The position numbers and the translations under genes were made by a program. 39,301 nt of DNA from Akkermansia sp. (GTDB taxonomy: Bacteria; Verrucomicrobiota; Verrucomicrobiia; Verrucomicrobiales; Akkermansiaceae): positions 1-39,301 of the forward strand of contig JAKSOT010000010.1 of the NCBI GenBank assembly GCA_024405455.1, read 5' to 3'. The stretch's first letter is position 1. Each line of letters starts with the position of its first letter. The notes below the pieces were generated by a model, which saw only the letters and a program-made list of their open reading frames with translations, did not search any database and was not told the DNA's origin. Positions 27,154 through 34,165 of the stretch are shown here, piece after piece.

Positions 27154-27842
27154 TTTACAACACGGCCGACAGCGGTAAGGGCGACCCCGAGTCCGAATGG
27201 AAACTGGGTGGGCTGATGCTCATGATCTTCACCTACGCCAACGGCGACGATGACGCGCTGGAGCTGGAGAACTTCTGGTTCCAAAAGGCGGCGGAGGACG
27301 GCTGTCCCTACGCCATGCTCGATTTGGCCATGAGGCTCAACGGCGTCAAGGAGCTGACGGAAGAGAAACGTGTCGAGCTGGCCCGCAAGGGCGTGCAGCT
27401 CATCCAGGCCAAGACCGAGAAAAACGAGCAGGACGCCCGCTACCTAAGCTCATGCTATGCAAACGGCTACGGTGTGGAGAAAAACCTCGATACCGCATAC
27501 AAGTGGTATGTGCAGTTCATCGAGAAGGCAGAACCATCCCCGGAGCGCCGAAAGACCGCCATCGAGCGCTGGCGCGCCTCCTACAACCTGCCCCCGCTGG
27601 CGGTGGACAAACCGCGAAGCGTGTTTGCCCCGAAGGGGCGAGGTGCCGTGAGGCGGCACCGTATCAAGGCTTGCACCTCCCGCAGGCCTCGGCGTATCTT
27701 TCGCGAAGACGGAAGCAAGGGCGCAAACGTACAAGCCCCTGCGCCTTTCAGCCTGCCTCGGCGTAGCCTTGGCGAAGACGGGCGCAGGGGCTCGCAAAAT
27801 CACGCGGCGCAGCCGCCTAACTTTCCAAATTGCAAATTGTAA
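27150..27842 (+). CDS. Sel1-repeat protein with repeat-derived C-terminus
   Basis: It starts at GTG 27150, overlapping the regulator's stop (GTGA). Residues about 10-145 contain Sel1/TPR-like helical repeats (ENFWFQKAAEDGCPYAMLDLAMRL; DARYLSSCYANGYGVEKNLDTAYKWYVQFIEKA), a protein-interaction scaffold. There is no signal peptide. The last 80 residues are Arg/Pro/Gly-rich and are translated from a mosaic of intergenic hairpin repeats; the stop codon itself lies in an ATTTACAATT element. The original stop may have been lost, so this could be a recently extended or decaying gene. Function unknown; the coupled translation suggests a link with the regulator. Confidence 0.65.
   Translation: MIYNTADSGKGDPESEWKLGGLMLMIFTYANGDDDALELENFWFQKAAEDGCPYAMLDLAMRLNGVKELTEEKRVELARKGVQLIQAKTEKNEQDARYLSSCYANGYGVEKNLDTAYKWYVQFIEKAEPSPERRKTAIERWRASYNLPPLAVDKPRSVFAPKGRGAVRRHRIKACTSRRPRRIFREDGSKGANVQAPAPFSLPRRSLGEDGRRGSQNHAAQPPNFPNCKL
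27627..27792 (+). repeat. Mosaic of hairpin repeats within the Sel1 gene 3' end
   Basis: Successive elements: GCCCC/GGGGC hairpin (27627-27639); GGTGCCG/CGGCACC hairpin (27642-27660); a 27-bp direct repeat (27686-27712 and 27755-27781, 24 of 27 identical, both ending GCGAAGACGG); and a 12-bp inverted repeat (27734-27745 with 27781-27792) enclosing the second copy. GCGAAGACGG also occurs near 14570 and 31530. Confidence 0.75.
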
Positions 27843-27858
27843 ATCGTCAATTGTAAAT
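27834..27858 (-). repeat. ATTTACAATT repeat element, copy 2
   Basis: Exact inverted copy of 14467-14491. It contains the Sel1 stop codon and touches the stop of the convergent NahK gene. Confidence 0.85.
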
Positions 27859-28949
27859 CAATATTGTTGCACCACCTTCATCATGGCGTCCATCTGCTGT
27901 TCGATGGATTCCACGAGGGCCATCTGGGTGCGTGTGCGGTCCAGGTTGTGCTCCGGGCGGTGAATCTTGAAGTAGGTGTCGCCCTCCAGGTAATCGGTGA
28001 GGAAGCGCATGCCGCACTCCATGGTGAGGAGCTTGCCGGAGAACGGCAGCAGCTCCTTCTCCAGCGGGGTGAGGAAGGTTGCGGCCTCGCAGTATCCCTT
28101 GGCCAGGGCCTCGAAGTACTCCATGCGCATGGTGACCAGCGAGATGTCCTTCTCATCCTCCGCGGCGGGGGAGGTGGAGGTGCGGATCATGTCGCCGAAG
28201 TCATACAGGGAGGAGCCGGGCATGGTGGTGTCCAGGTCAATCACGCAGATACCCTCGCCGGTGACGTCGTCGAGCATGACGTTGTTGAGCTTGGTATCGT
28301 TGTGGGTGACGCGCATGGGGAGCTCTCCGCTCTTGAGGTAGTTGACCACCTTGTGGCAGTCGGCCTCGCGGGAGAGGTACCAGTCGATTTCCTTCTGCAC
28401 GGAAGCGGCGCGGCCGAGGGGGTCGGCGGCGATGGCCTTCTGGAAGGTCTCAAAGCGCTTGGTGGTGTTGTGGAAATCGGGGATGGTCTCGAAGAGGGGC
28501 TCGCCGGGGAGGTTGGCGCCGAGCTTCTGGAAGTTGCCGAAGGCGCGTGCGACCTCGATGCACTGGCCGGGGTTCTCGATCATGTCGTAGGTGCGTGCGC
28601 GCTCAATGCAGAGGTAGACGCGCCACACGTTGCCCTCCGCATCCTGCGCGTAGGGCTTGCCGTCGTTGGCGGGGATGAGGGTGAGGGTGCGGCGGTAGGC
28701 CTCCTTGCAGCCCTCCTCGTGCAGCACGCGCAGGGCCTCGTCCGTGACGCGCTTGACGTTTTCCATGAGCGGGATGGGCTGGCGGAAGACGTTGCTGTTG
28801 ACGCGCTGCAGGATGTAGTTGACGCGCAGGCCGGCTTGGTCGGTCTCGATGCGGAAGGTGTCGTTGATGTGGCCGGAGCCGTAGGGGCCGCCGCAGACGT
28901 AGTCCGCGCGGAGGTCGAACATGCCGGCGATTGCTTTCAAATCGTACAT
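27858..28949 (-). CDS. N-acetylhexosamine 1-kinase (NahK-like)
   Basis: A 363-residue aminoglycoside-phosphotransferase-fold kinase strongly resembling bifidobacterial NahK/LnpB along its length: GGPYGSGHINDTF, YILQRVNSNVFRQPIPLMENV, GRAASVQKEIDWYLS, RVTHNDTKLNNVMLDD (catalytic Asp and Asn), VIDLDTTMPGSSLYDFGD (metal Asp), ELLPFSGKLLTMECGMRFLTDYLEGDTYF and the EHNLDRTRTQ end. NahK phosphorylates GlcNAc or GalNAc at C1. The ATG at 28949 is chosen because an upstream extension to 29144 overlaps the nucleotidyltransferase antisense frames and lacks similarity. It follows that gene by 20 bases, so the two form an operon for amino-sugar salvage. Confidence 0.9.
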   Translation of the reverse strand: MYDLKAIAGMFDLRADYVCGGPYGSGHINDTFRIETDQAGLRVNYILQRVNSNVFRQPIPLMENVKRVTDEALRVLHEEGCKEAYRRTLTLIPANDGKPYAQDAEGNVWRVYLCIERARTYDMIENPGQCIEVARAFGNFQKLGANLPGEPLFETIPDFHNTTKRFETFQKAIAADPLGRAASVQKEIDWYLSREADCHKVVNYLKSGELPMRVTHNDTKLNNVMLDDVTGEGICVIDLDTTMPGSSLYDFGDMIRTSTSPAAEDEKDISLVTMRMEYFEALAKGYCEAATFLTPLEKELLPFSGKLLTMECGMRFLTDYLEGDTYFKIHRPEHNLDRTRTQMALVESIEQQMDAMMKVVQQY

Positions 28950-28969
28950 GGCGGTGGGGAGGTGCGGGG

Positions 28970-29878
28970 TTAGCCGAGCTTGGCGGGGTAGACGCCCTGC
29001 TCCACGAGCTTGGCGATGCTGTCCACCACGGCGGGCTTGTCGCTGGGGTAGGTGACGCCGAGCCAGTTGGCGGTGGTCTTGATGACGCGGCAGTCGGCCT
29101 TGCCGTTGTGGATGAGCTCGTCCACCACGGTGGGGATGTAGCACTCGCTCTTGAGCTCGGAGCCGCGCTCCGCGATGAACTTGGCGAAGTGCTCTTTAAT
29201 CTGGCCGATGAAGGAGGCGGGGAACACCCAGAAGTTCATGGAGACGAGCTCCTCCGGGTCCACCACCTTGCGCTCGCCGCTCAGGCTGTCGCCGCGGCAC
29301 ACGCCGTCGTCCTCGCGCATGATCTTGGTGTATTCCTCCACGCTGTCCAGGTGGCCGTCCTTGATGCCGCAGATGCCGCGGTTCACGTCGCCGTGGTCGG
29401 AGAGGGTGTTCTTGAGCGGGTAGCCGATCATGCCGTAGTGCTCCTTGCCGTCGGCGGCGGGAGCGGAGGTGAGGAACTCGGCGGCCTTGGCGAAGGCGTC
29501 AGCGCCGTAGAAGTCGTCCGCGTTCACCACGCCGAAGGGCTCGTGCACCACGTTGCGGGCGGCCAGCAGGGCGTGCGCCGTGCCCCACGGCTTCACGCGG
29601 CCCTCCGGCACGCTGTATCCCTCGGGCAAATCATCGAGGCACTGGAAGGCGTAGTCCACTTCAATCTTGCCTGCGAAACGGGAGCCGACCTGGCTCTTGA
29701 AGGCCTCCTCAAAATCCTTTCGGATGATGAAAACGACCTTGCCGAAACCGGCGCGGATGGCGTCGTAGACGGAATAATCGAGGATGACTTCACCGTTGGG
29801 ACCCATGGGGTCCAGCTGCTTGAGGCCGCCGTAGCGGCTTCCCATACCTGCTGCGAGAACAAGGAGTGTAGGTTTCAT
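28970..29878 (-). CDS. Sugar-phosphate nucleotidyltransferase
   Basis: The 302-residue protein begins with the nucleotidyltransferase signature KPTLLVLAAGMGSRYGGLKQLDPMG (nucleotide-binding loop and Lys), then RKDFEEAF, a WGTAHALLAARNVV segment and the metal/sugar motif VVNADDFYG. Such enzymes join a sugar 1-phosphate to NTP. Next to a NahK-type kinase, the most natural reaction is GlcNAc-1-P or GalNAc-1-P plus UTP to UDP-HexNAc; the specificity is inferred from context. The start at 29878 is preferred over 29944 since the extension would cover the promoter. It is the first gene of the operon. Confidence 0.85.
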   Translation of the reverse strand: MKPTLLVLAAGMGSRYGGLKQLDPMGPNGEVILDYSVYDAIRAGFGKVVFIIRKDFEEAFKSQVGSRFAGKIEVDYAFQCLDDLPEGYSVPEGRVKPWGTAHALLAARNVVHEPFGVVNADDFYGADAFAKAAEFLTSAPAADGKEHYGMIGYPLKNTLSDHGDVNRGICGIKDGHLDSVEEYTKIMREDDGVCRGDSLSGERKVVDPEELVSMNFWVFPASFIGQIKEHFAKFIAERGSELKSECYIPTVVDELIHNGKADCRVIKTTANWLGVTYPSDKPAVVDSIAKLVEQGVYPAKLG

Positions 29879-29912
29879 AATGCTAAGCTGCGTACATACG
29901 TTGTACGAGTTC

Positions 29913-29940
29913 ATTCTACCACCCGCCAGCGCGGAATCAA
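29913..29940 (-). promoter_or_regulatory. Promoter of the nucleotidyltransferase-NahK operon
   Basis: TTGATT (29935-29940), 16-bp spacer, TAGAAT preceded by TGG (29913-29918). The leader of about 28-34 bases contains a CGTAC/GTACG dyad (29891-29907) that might be an operator or hairpin. Confidence 0.6.
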
Positions 29941-30015
29941 GCAAAAATCATTGTTTTCCGCGCGAGACGAGCGGCACATGCGCCGCGGCTGATTTGGCTG
30001 TACAAAAGGCGGTGG

Positions 30016-31527
30016 ATGTGGTTGAATTCCCCTGTGAGCACGGGAGACGGCAGGGAGGGCAAGATTCGCTCGGTGATACTCAAGGGCGAGCTGGGGGGAA
30101 AGTTGGCCGGGCTGAGCCTGCCGCGCCAAATCGTCACCATTGCCCTGTGGCCGCTGCTGGAGCAGGTCATGGGCTTCATCTGCTCCTGCAACACCGTCAT
30201 CCTCTCCAACCACCTGGGTACCACGCAGGAGCAGACCACGCAGATAGCGGCGGGCATCGGCGTGACCTCGTACGTGATGTGGCTGGGGTTCCTGATGCAG
30301 GGATCCGTGGCCATGGGCGCCACGGCCATCGTGAGCCGCATGACAGGCGCGCGCAGGTTCGTGGAGGCCAACAACGCCGCCAACCAATCCGCCACCATGG
30401 GCCTGCTGGCCGGCATCGCCTCCGCCCTGCTGATGTACTTCTCCACCAACTACCTGGTGGTGCACTTCATGAACCTGTCCAGCTACGCGCAGGATGTGGC
30501 GCTGCGGTTCATGGACATCGCGTGCTGGTCCGCCATCTTCTCCGGTGTGATTTTTGCGGTGAACGCGGCGCTGCGCGGCGCGGGCGACACGCGCACGCCG
30601 TTCTACTTCATGGTGACGATGAACGGCCTGCAGGTGGCGTTCAGCCTGGTGCTCATCAAGTGTTTCGGGATGGACATCGAGGGTCTGGCGTGGGGGATGA
30701 TTTCCGCGATGGCGGCAACGGCGGCGTTCCTGGTGGGGCTGCTGGTGCGGCGCACCATGCGCATGAAACGCAGCATGGAGGGCCACGATGACTTGGACGC
30801 CTACGCGCGCTCGGTGAGCGCCACGTTCGTGCCGCCCATCTTCCTGCGCCTGCACTCGCTGTTCCCGCAATGGGACATGATCTACCGCATCGTGTGCATC
30901 GGCTTTCCGCAAGCCATCGAGGTGTGCGGCGTGTGGCTGGTGCAGGTGTACATTATGCGCATCATCTCCTCTCTGGGGGATGCCAGCGTGGGCGCGCACA
31001 ACATCGCCGTGAAAATCGAGTCCCTGAGCTTCCTGCCGGGCTTTGCGGTGGGCATAGCCAGCGCCACGCTGGTGGGGCAGTACCTGGGCGCGCGCAACCC
31101 ACGCATGGCCGTGGCCACAATATGGAAATGCACGTGGTACGCGCTGCTGTTCATGGGCGGCATGGGCGTGGTGTTCTACCTGTTCCCGGAGCTGTTCATC
31201 TACCCGTTTGCGGCGGATTCGCAGGCGCTGGTGGACGCGGCGCGGCCGGTGGTGCAGCTGTTCCTGATAGCGGAGCCGGTGTACGCCACCATGATGCTGT
31301 TCAAGACGAGCCTGCGCGGGGCGGGCGACACGCGGCGGGTGATGTACGTGACCTACACGTGCATGGGCGTGTTCCGCGGACTGGTGATTTTCCTGTGGAG
31401 CCGCTACTGGCCGGAGCACATCTCCCTGGTGGGCATCTGGAGCCTGTTTGTGCTGGACATGTCCGTGCAGTCCGTCATCCTGTACCGCATGGTCAAGGGG
31501 ATGAAATGGACCCGGCGCAAAGTGTAG
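30016..31527 (+). CDS. MATE family efflux transporter
   Basis: A 503-residue inner-membrane protein with about 12 helices arranged as two pseudo-repeats. MATE marks are LPRQIVTIALWPLLEQVMGF, QGSVAMGATAIVSRMTGARR, NAALRGAGDTRTPFYFMV in the first half, mirrored by GFAVGIASATLVGQYLGARNP and TSLRGAGDTRRVMYVTY in the second. MATE pumps export drugs or metabolites with H+ or Na+. The substrate is not indicated. A TACAAA box (30001-30006) lies 9 bases before the ATG without a clear -35. It is followed by a GACGGGC/GCCCGTC dyad (31534-31563) and then the rplI terminator. Confidence 0.92.
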   Translation: MWLNSPVSTGDGREGKIRSVILKGELGGKLAGLSLPRQIVTIALWPLLEQVMGFICSCNTVILSNHLGTTQEQTTQIAAGIGVTSYVMWLGFLMQGSVAMGATAIVSRMTGARRFVEANNAANQSATMGLLAGIASALLMYFSTNYLVVHFMNLSSYAQDVALRFMDIACWSAIFSGVIFAVNAALRGAGDTRTPFYFMVTMNGLQVAFSLVLIKCFGMDIEGLAWGMISAMAATAAFLVGLLVRRTMRMKRSMEGHDDLDAYARSVSATFVPPIFLRLHSLFPQWDMIYRIVCIGFPQAIEVCGVWLVQVYIMRIISSLGDASVGAHNIAVKIESLSFLPGFAVGIASATLVGQYLGARNPRMAVATIWKCTWYALLFMGGMGVVFYLFPELFIYPFAADSQALVDAARPVVQLFLIAEPVYATMMLFKTSLRGAGDTRRVMYVTYTCMGVFRGLVIFLWSRYWPEHISLVGIWSLFVLDMSVQSVILYRMVKGMKWTRRKV

Positions 31528-31533
31528 CGCGAA

Positions 31534-31563
31534 GACGGGCCCACGGGCCCACAGCCGCCCGTC
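31534..31563 (+). repeat. GACGGGC/GCCCGTC inverted repeat after MATE gene
   Basis: A 7-bp inverted repeat with a 16-base interior containing a duplicated GGGCCCAC. It shares the GCGAAGACGG word with the repeats near 27700 and 14570. No T-run, so termination is uncertain. Confidence 0.4.
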
Positions 31564-31593
31564 ACGGCACGCCTCCCCGCACCGGCACAGCGC

Positions 31594-31629
31594 AAAAAAA
31601 AGCAGGACCGCCTTTGCGGGCGGTCCTGC
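31594..31629 (-). terminator. Intrinsic terminator of rplI
   Basis: An 11-bp perfect stem (31602-31612 with 31619-31629, gcaggaccgcc/ggcggtcctgc), a 6-base loop and, on the minus strand, eight T (31601-31594). It lies 26 bases after the rplI stop. Confidence 0.92.
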
Positions 31630-31654
31630 GGGTTGGTGAAATGTTGAACGGGGC

Positions 31655-32191
31655 TTAGGCCTCTGCGGGAGCTTCCTCCGCAGGAGCGGGAGCTTCCTCC
31701 ACGGGGGCTTCCTCCTTCTTGGGGGCCTCGGCCACCTCGCCCTTGACGTCCAGGGAGACCTTGATGGTGGCGGTGACCTCCGGGTGGAGCTTGGCGGGAA
31801 TCTCGTACACGCCGGACTTCTTGAGGGGCTTCTCCAGGTCGATGCTGTGGCGGTCGATCTCGATGCCGAGCTTGGCCAGGCCCTCCGCAATCTGCTGATT
31901 GGTGATGGCGCCGAACACCTTGCCGTTCTCGCCGGCCTCCAGGACGAGGTCCACGGTGACCTCCGCAATCTTGGCGGCAATCTCCTTGAAGTTGGCGAGC
32001 TCTGCGGCCTCGCGCTCGGCACGCTTCCTCTGGAGCATGTTGATGAAACGCTGGTTGGCGGGAGTGGCCTCAAACGCGAGCCCTTGGGGGATCAGGTAGT
32101 TGCGGCCGTAGCCAGCCTTCACGGTAACGAGGTCGGCTTCACAGCCCAGACCTGCAATCTTCGTAGCGAGAATAACTTTCATGTTAGCCAT
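31655..32191 (-). CDS. rplI: Ribosomal protein bL9
   Basis: bL9 binds 23S rRNA and extends from the ribosome surface. The N-terminal domain KVILATKIAGLGCEADLVTVKAGYGRNYLIPQGLAFEAT and the connecting helix (FINMLQRKRAEREAAELANFKEIA) match the family; the C-terminal domain follows (GKVFGAITNQQIAEGLAKLGIEIDRHSIDL). The 178-residue length exceeds the usual about 150 because of an Ala/Glu/Pro tail (KKEEAPVEEAPAPAEEAPAEA) of about 27 residues. The ATG at 32191 gives MANMKVIL; 32182 gives MKVIL. A long open frame upstream to 33247 is antisense to the MATE-ATPase gene and is rejected. It is monocistronic, not next to rpsF/rpsR. Confidence 0.95.
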   Translation of the reverse strand: MANMKVILATKIAGLGCEADLVTVKAGYGRNYLIPQGLAFEATPANQRFINMLQRKRAEREAAELANFKEIAAKIAEVTVDLVLEAGENGKVFGAITNQQIAEGLAKLGIEIDRHSIDLEKPLKKSGVYEIPAKLHPEVTATIKVSLDVKGEVAEAPKKEEAPVEEAPAPAEEAPAEA

Positions 32192-32219
32192 AGTCAGTAT
32201 ATTCGGGTTAGGTGGCGGA

Positions 32220-32248
32220 AAGGTACACCGTGCGCGCCGCCTTGTCAA
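32220..32248 (-). promoter_or_regulatory. rplI promoter
   Basis: Consensus TTGACA (32243-32248), 17-bp spacer, TACCTT (32220-32225), leader about 28 bases. Confidence 0.5.
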
Positions 32249-32301
32249 GCAAAACTTGCGCCGCACACATAAAAAAACGCTCGCGCGGGGGCGGTGGGGT
32301 G

Positions 32302-32310
32302 TGGTAGGAT
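32302..32310 (+). promoter_or_regulatory. Extended -10 of the MATE-ATPase gene
   Basis: TGGTAGGAT, an extended -10 without a recognisable -35, ending 10 bases before the ATG at 32321. It resembles the TGGTAGAAT boxes at 13698 and 29913. Confidence 0.4.
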
Positions 32311-32320
32311 AGGCGCGGAC

Positions 32321-34036
32321 ATGACGGGACTGCGTTCTCAATTTTGCGGCGTGATAATGGGCAAACTGCTGGTCACCGCCACATTCCAGCGGCTGGCCGA
32401 GCTTGTGGTGGCCATGACGGGCATGGTGGCGGCCGCCCAGTTCTACGAGGAGGACGGCATTTCCGTCATCAACCTCACGCTGCCCGTGCTGGCGCTCGGC
32501 CTGCTGCTCAGCGTGCTGAACGCCACGGGGGCGGGCTACCGCTACTCCTACGAGCTGGGGCGGTGCAACGAGACGGAGGCGTACCGCCAATACGGCCAGG
32601 CCGTGATTTTCTCCGTGGTGTCGGGCCTGGCGCTGGCGCTGGTGTGCTATCTTGGGCGGGATGCGTACTACACGTTCATGGGGGTGTCCGACAAGCTGTA
32701 CCCACTGTTCTACGAGTATTGGCCGTACCTGTTGCTGCTGCTGGTGGTGGACCCGCCGCTCACGCTGCTGCAGACGATTGTCTACAACGACGGCGACTCG
32801 CGCACGTGCAGCGTGGCGATTGTGGTGCAGCTGGCGGGCAACCTCGTCCTGCCGTACTGGTTCGGCAGTATGATGGGGATGGGCGGCATCGGCCTGGGCG
32901 TGGCGTGCAGCAGCCTGCTGGCCCTGCTGGTGTGCCTGCTGCATTTCGTGCGCCCCGGCAACTCCATCCACTTCCGTTGGCACTTCAAGTGGCGGGACTT
33001 CATCTACAACTCGCGCTACAGCTTGGACGACGCGCTGCCCCTGCTCTACTCCGGCCTGTTCTCCCTCATCCTGACCAAGTTCATCATCGGCATGTACGGG
33101 GAGGCCTACCTGCCGGTGCTCACCGTGGTCATCTTCCTGGTGGAGATGTGCCTGCTCACCGATGCCATCGGCCAGGCCGCGCTGCCGCTGGTGAGCGTAT
33201 ACCGCGGAGAGGGCAACAGCGCAGGCATCCGCAAGACCATGCGCCAAGCCGCTTGCTGGGCCGTGGCGGAGGGCCTGCTGGGCGCCGCCATCCTGTTTTT
33301 CGGGGCGGAGCGGCTGCCGGGGGCAGTCAACATAGACGAGCCCGCCCTATGCGCCCAGGTGGTGACGGCGGCACGCATCCTCACGCCCATTCCGCTGGCG
33401 TACTCCCTGCTCTTCCTGTACGCCTCCTACTACTTGATGATCGAGCGCGTGAAGCTCAGTTTGGGGATTCTGCTGGTACGCGACCTGGTGTTCAGCCTGG
33501 CGCTGCCTGTTGCGTGCGGGGCGTGGCTGGGCCTTGAGGGAGTGTGGCTGGGCGTGGCGCTGGCCCCCATTGTCACCCTGGTGCTGGCGGCGGGCTACGT
33601 GCTGGTGCGGCACGGGCGCGGGAAGTTTCCCCTGCTGCTTGAGCGCGAGGGGCTCACCCAGCTCTCCCGCGACATCGTGCTCAACGTGGACAACATCTTC
33701 ACCCTGCAGCGGCACGTGGAGGAATTCCTGAAACTCCACCATGCGGGCACGGAGACCAAATTCAAGGTCATGATGCTGGTGGAGGAGCTCTACATGCTCA
33801 CCCTGGAGAAGAACCCCGGGCGCCGCATCGTGGCGGAATGCACCATCTTCGCCGGGAAGGAAATCACCTTCGTCTCGCGCGACACCGGCATCATCTTCGA
33901 CATCACCGATTCCGACTGCCCCGTCTCCTCCTTCCGCAGCTTCGTCGTCTCCAGCATGATGGAGCAGCACACCCTCCGCCACTACCAGCTCACCACCAGC
34001 TTCAACCGCCAGGTCTTCAAATTCCCGGTCGCGTGA
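32321..34036 (+). CDS. MATE-like membrane protein fused to a kinase-like ATPase domain
   Basis: A 571-residue protein. Residues about 1-435 form a divergent MATE-type transporter with about 12 helices (TFQRLAELVVAMTGMVAAAQFYEEDGISVINLTLPVLALGLLLSVLN; ELGRCNETEAYRQYGQ; DAIGQAALPLVSVYRGEGN). Residues 445-571 are soluble and look like a small histidine-kinase/anti-sigma-type ATPase fold: an N-box-like helix FKVMMLVEELYMLTLEKN (Glu488/489), SRDTGIIFDITD (Asp521, Gly523 as a G1 box) and a final strand FNRQVFKF. The usual G2 glycines are missing, so nucleotide binding may be weak. This suggests transport or flipping controlled by, or coupled to, a regulatory domain. The start is ATG 32321; an upstream Met at 32294 lies before the -10. 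Confidence 0.75.
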   Translation: MTGLRSQFCGVIMGKLLVTATFQRLAELVVAMTGMVAAAQFYEEDGISVINLTLPVLALGLLLSVLNATGAGYRYSYELGRCNETEAYRQYGQAVIFSVVSGLALALVCYLGRDAYYTFMGVSDKLYPLFYEYWPYLLLLLVVDPPLTLLQTIVYNDGDSRTCSVAIVVQLAGNLVLPYWFGSMMGMGGIGLGVACSSLLALLVCLLHFVRPGNSIHFRWHFKWRDFIYNSRYSLDDALPLLYSGLFSLILTKFIIGMYGEAYLPVLTVVIFLVEMCLLTDAIGQAALPLVSVYRGEGNSAGIRKTMRQAACWAVAEGLLGAAILFFGAERLPGAVNIDEPALCAQVVTAARILTPIPLAYSLLFLYASYYLMIERVKLSLGILLVRDLVFSLALPVACGAWLGLEGVWLGVALAPIVTLVLAAGYVLVRHGRGKFPLLLEREGLTQLSRDIVLNVDNIFTLQRHVEEFLKLHHAGTETKFKVMMLVEELYMLTLEKNPGRRIVAECTIFAGKEITFVSRDTGIIFDITDSDCPVSSFRSFVVSSMMEQHTLRHYQLTTSFNRQVFKFPVA

Positions 34037-34056
34037 GTCGGCCAAAAATGTTCATG

Positions 34057-34085
34057 TTGAAATTGGGGGCGGTTGGTGGTACAAT
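34057..34085 (+). promoter_or_regulatory. Promoter of the efflux operon
   Basis: TTGAAA (34057-34062), 17-bp spacer, TACAAT preceded by TGG (34080-34085). It gives a leader of about 75-100 bases, the longest of the well-defined promoters here after the recombinase's. Confidence 0.75.
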
Positions 34086-34165
34086 GGGCGGCGGACGGGC
34101 GCGCGCGTGTAGATATGCGCGGGCGCGCTGCGTTCCAGTCTGTAAGTGGCGGGTGAGCCGCCGCA

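Noticed and set aside
32192..33247. A long N-terminal extension of ribosomal protein bL9
   Set aside because: It is antisense to the MATE-ATPase gene and would pass through the rplI promoter.
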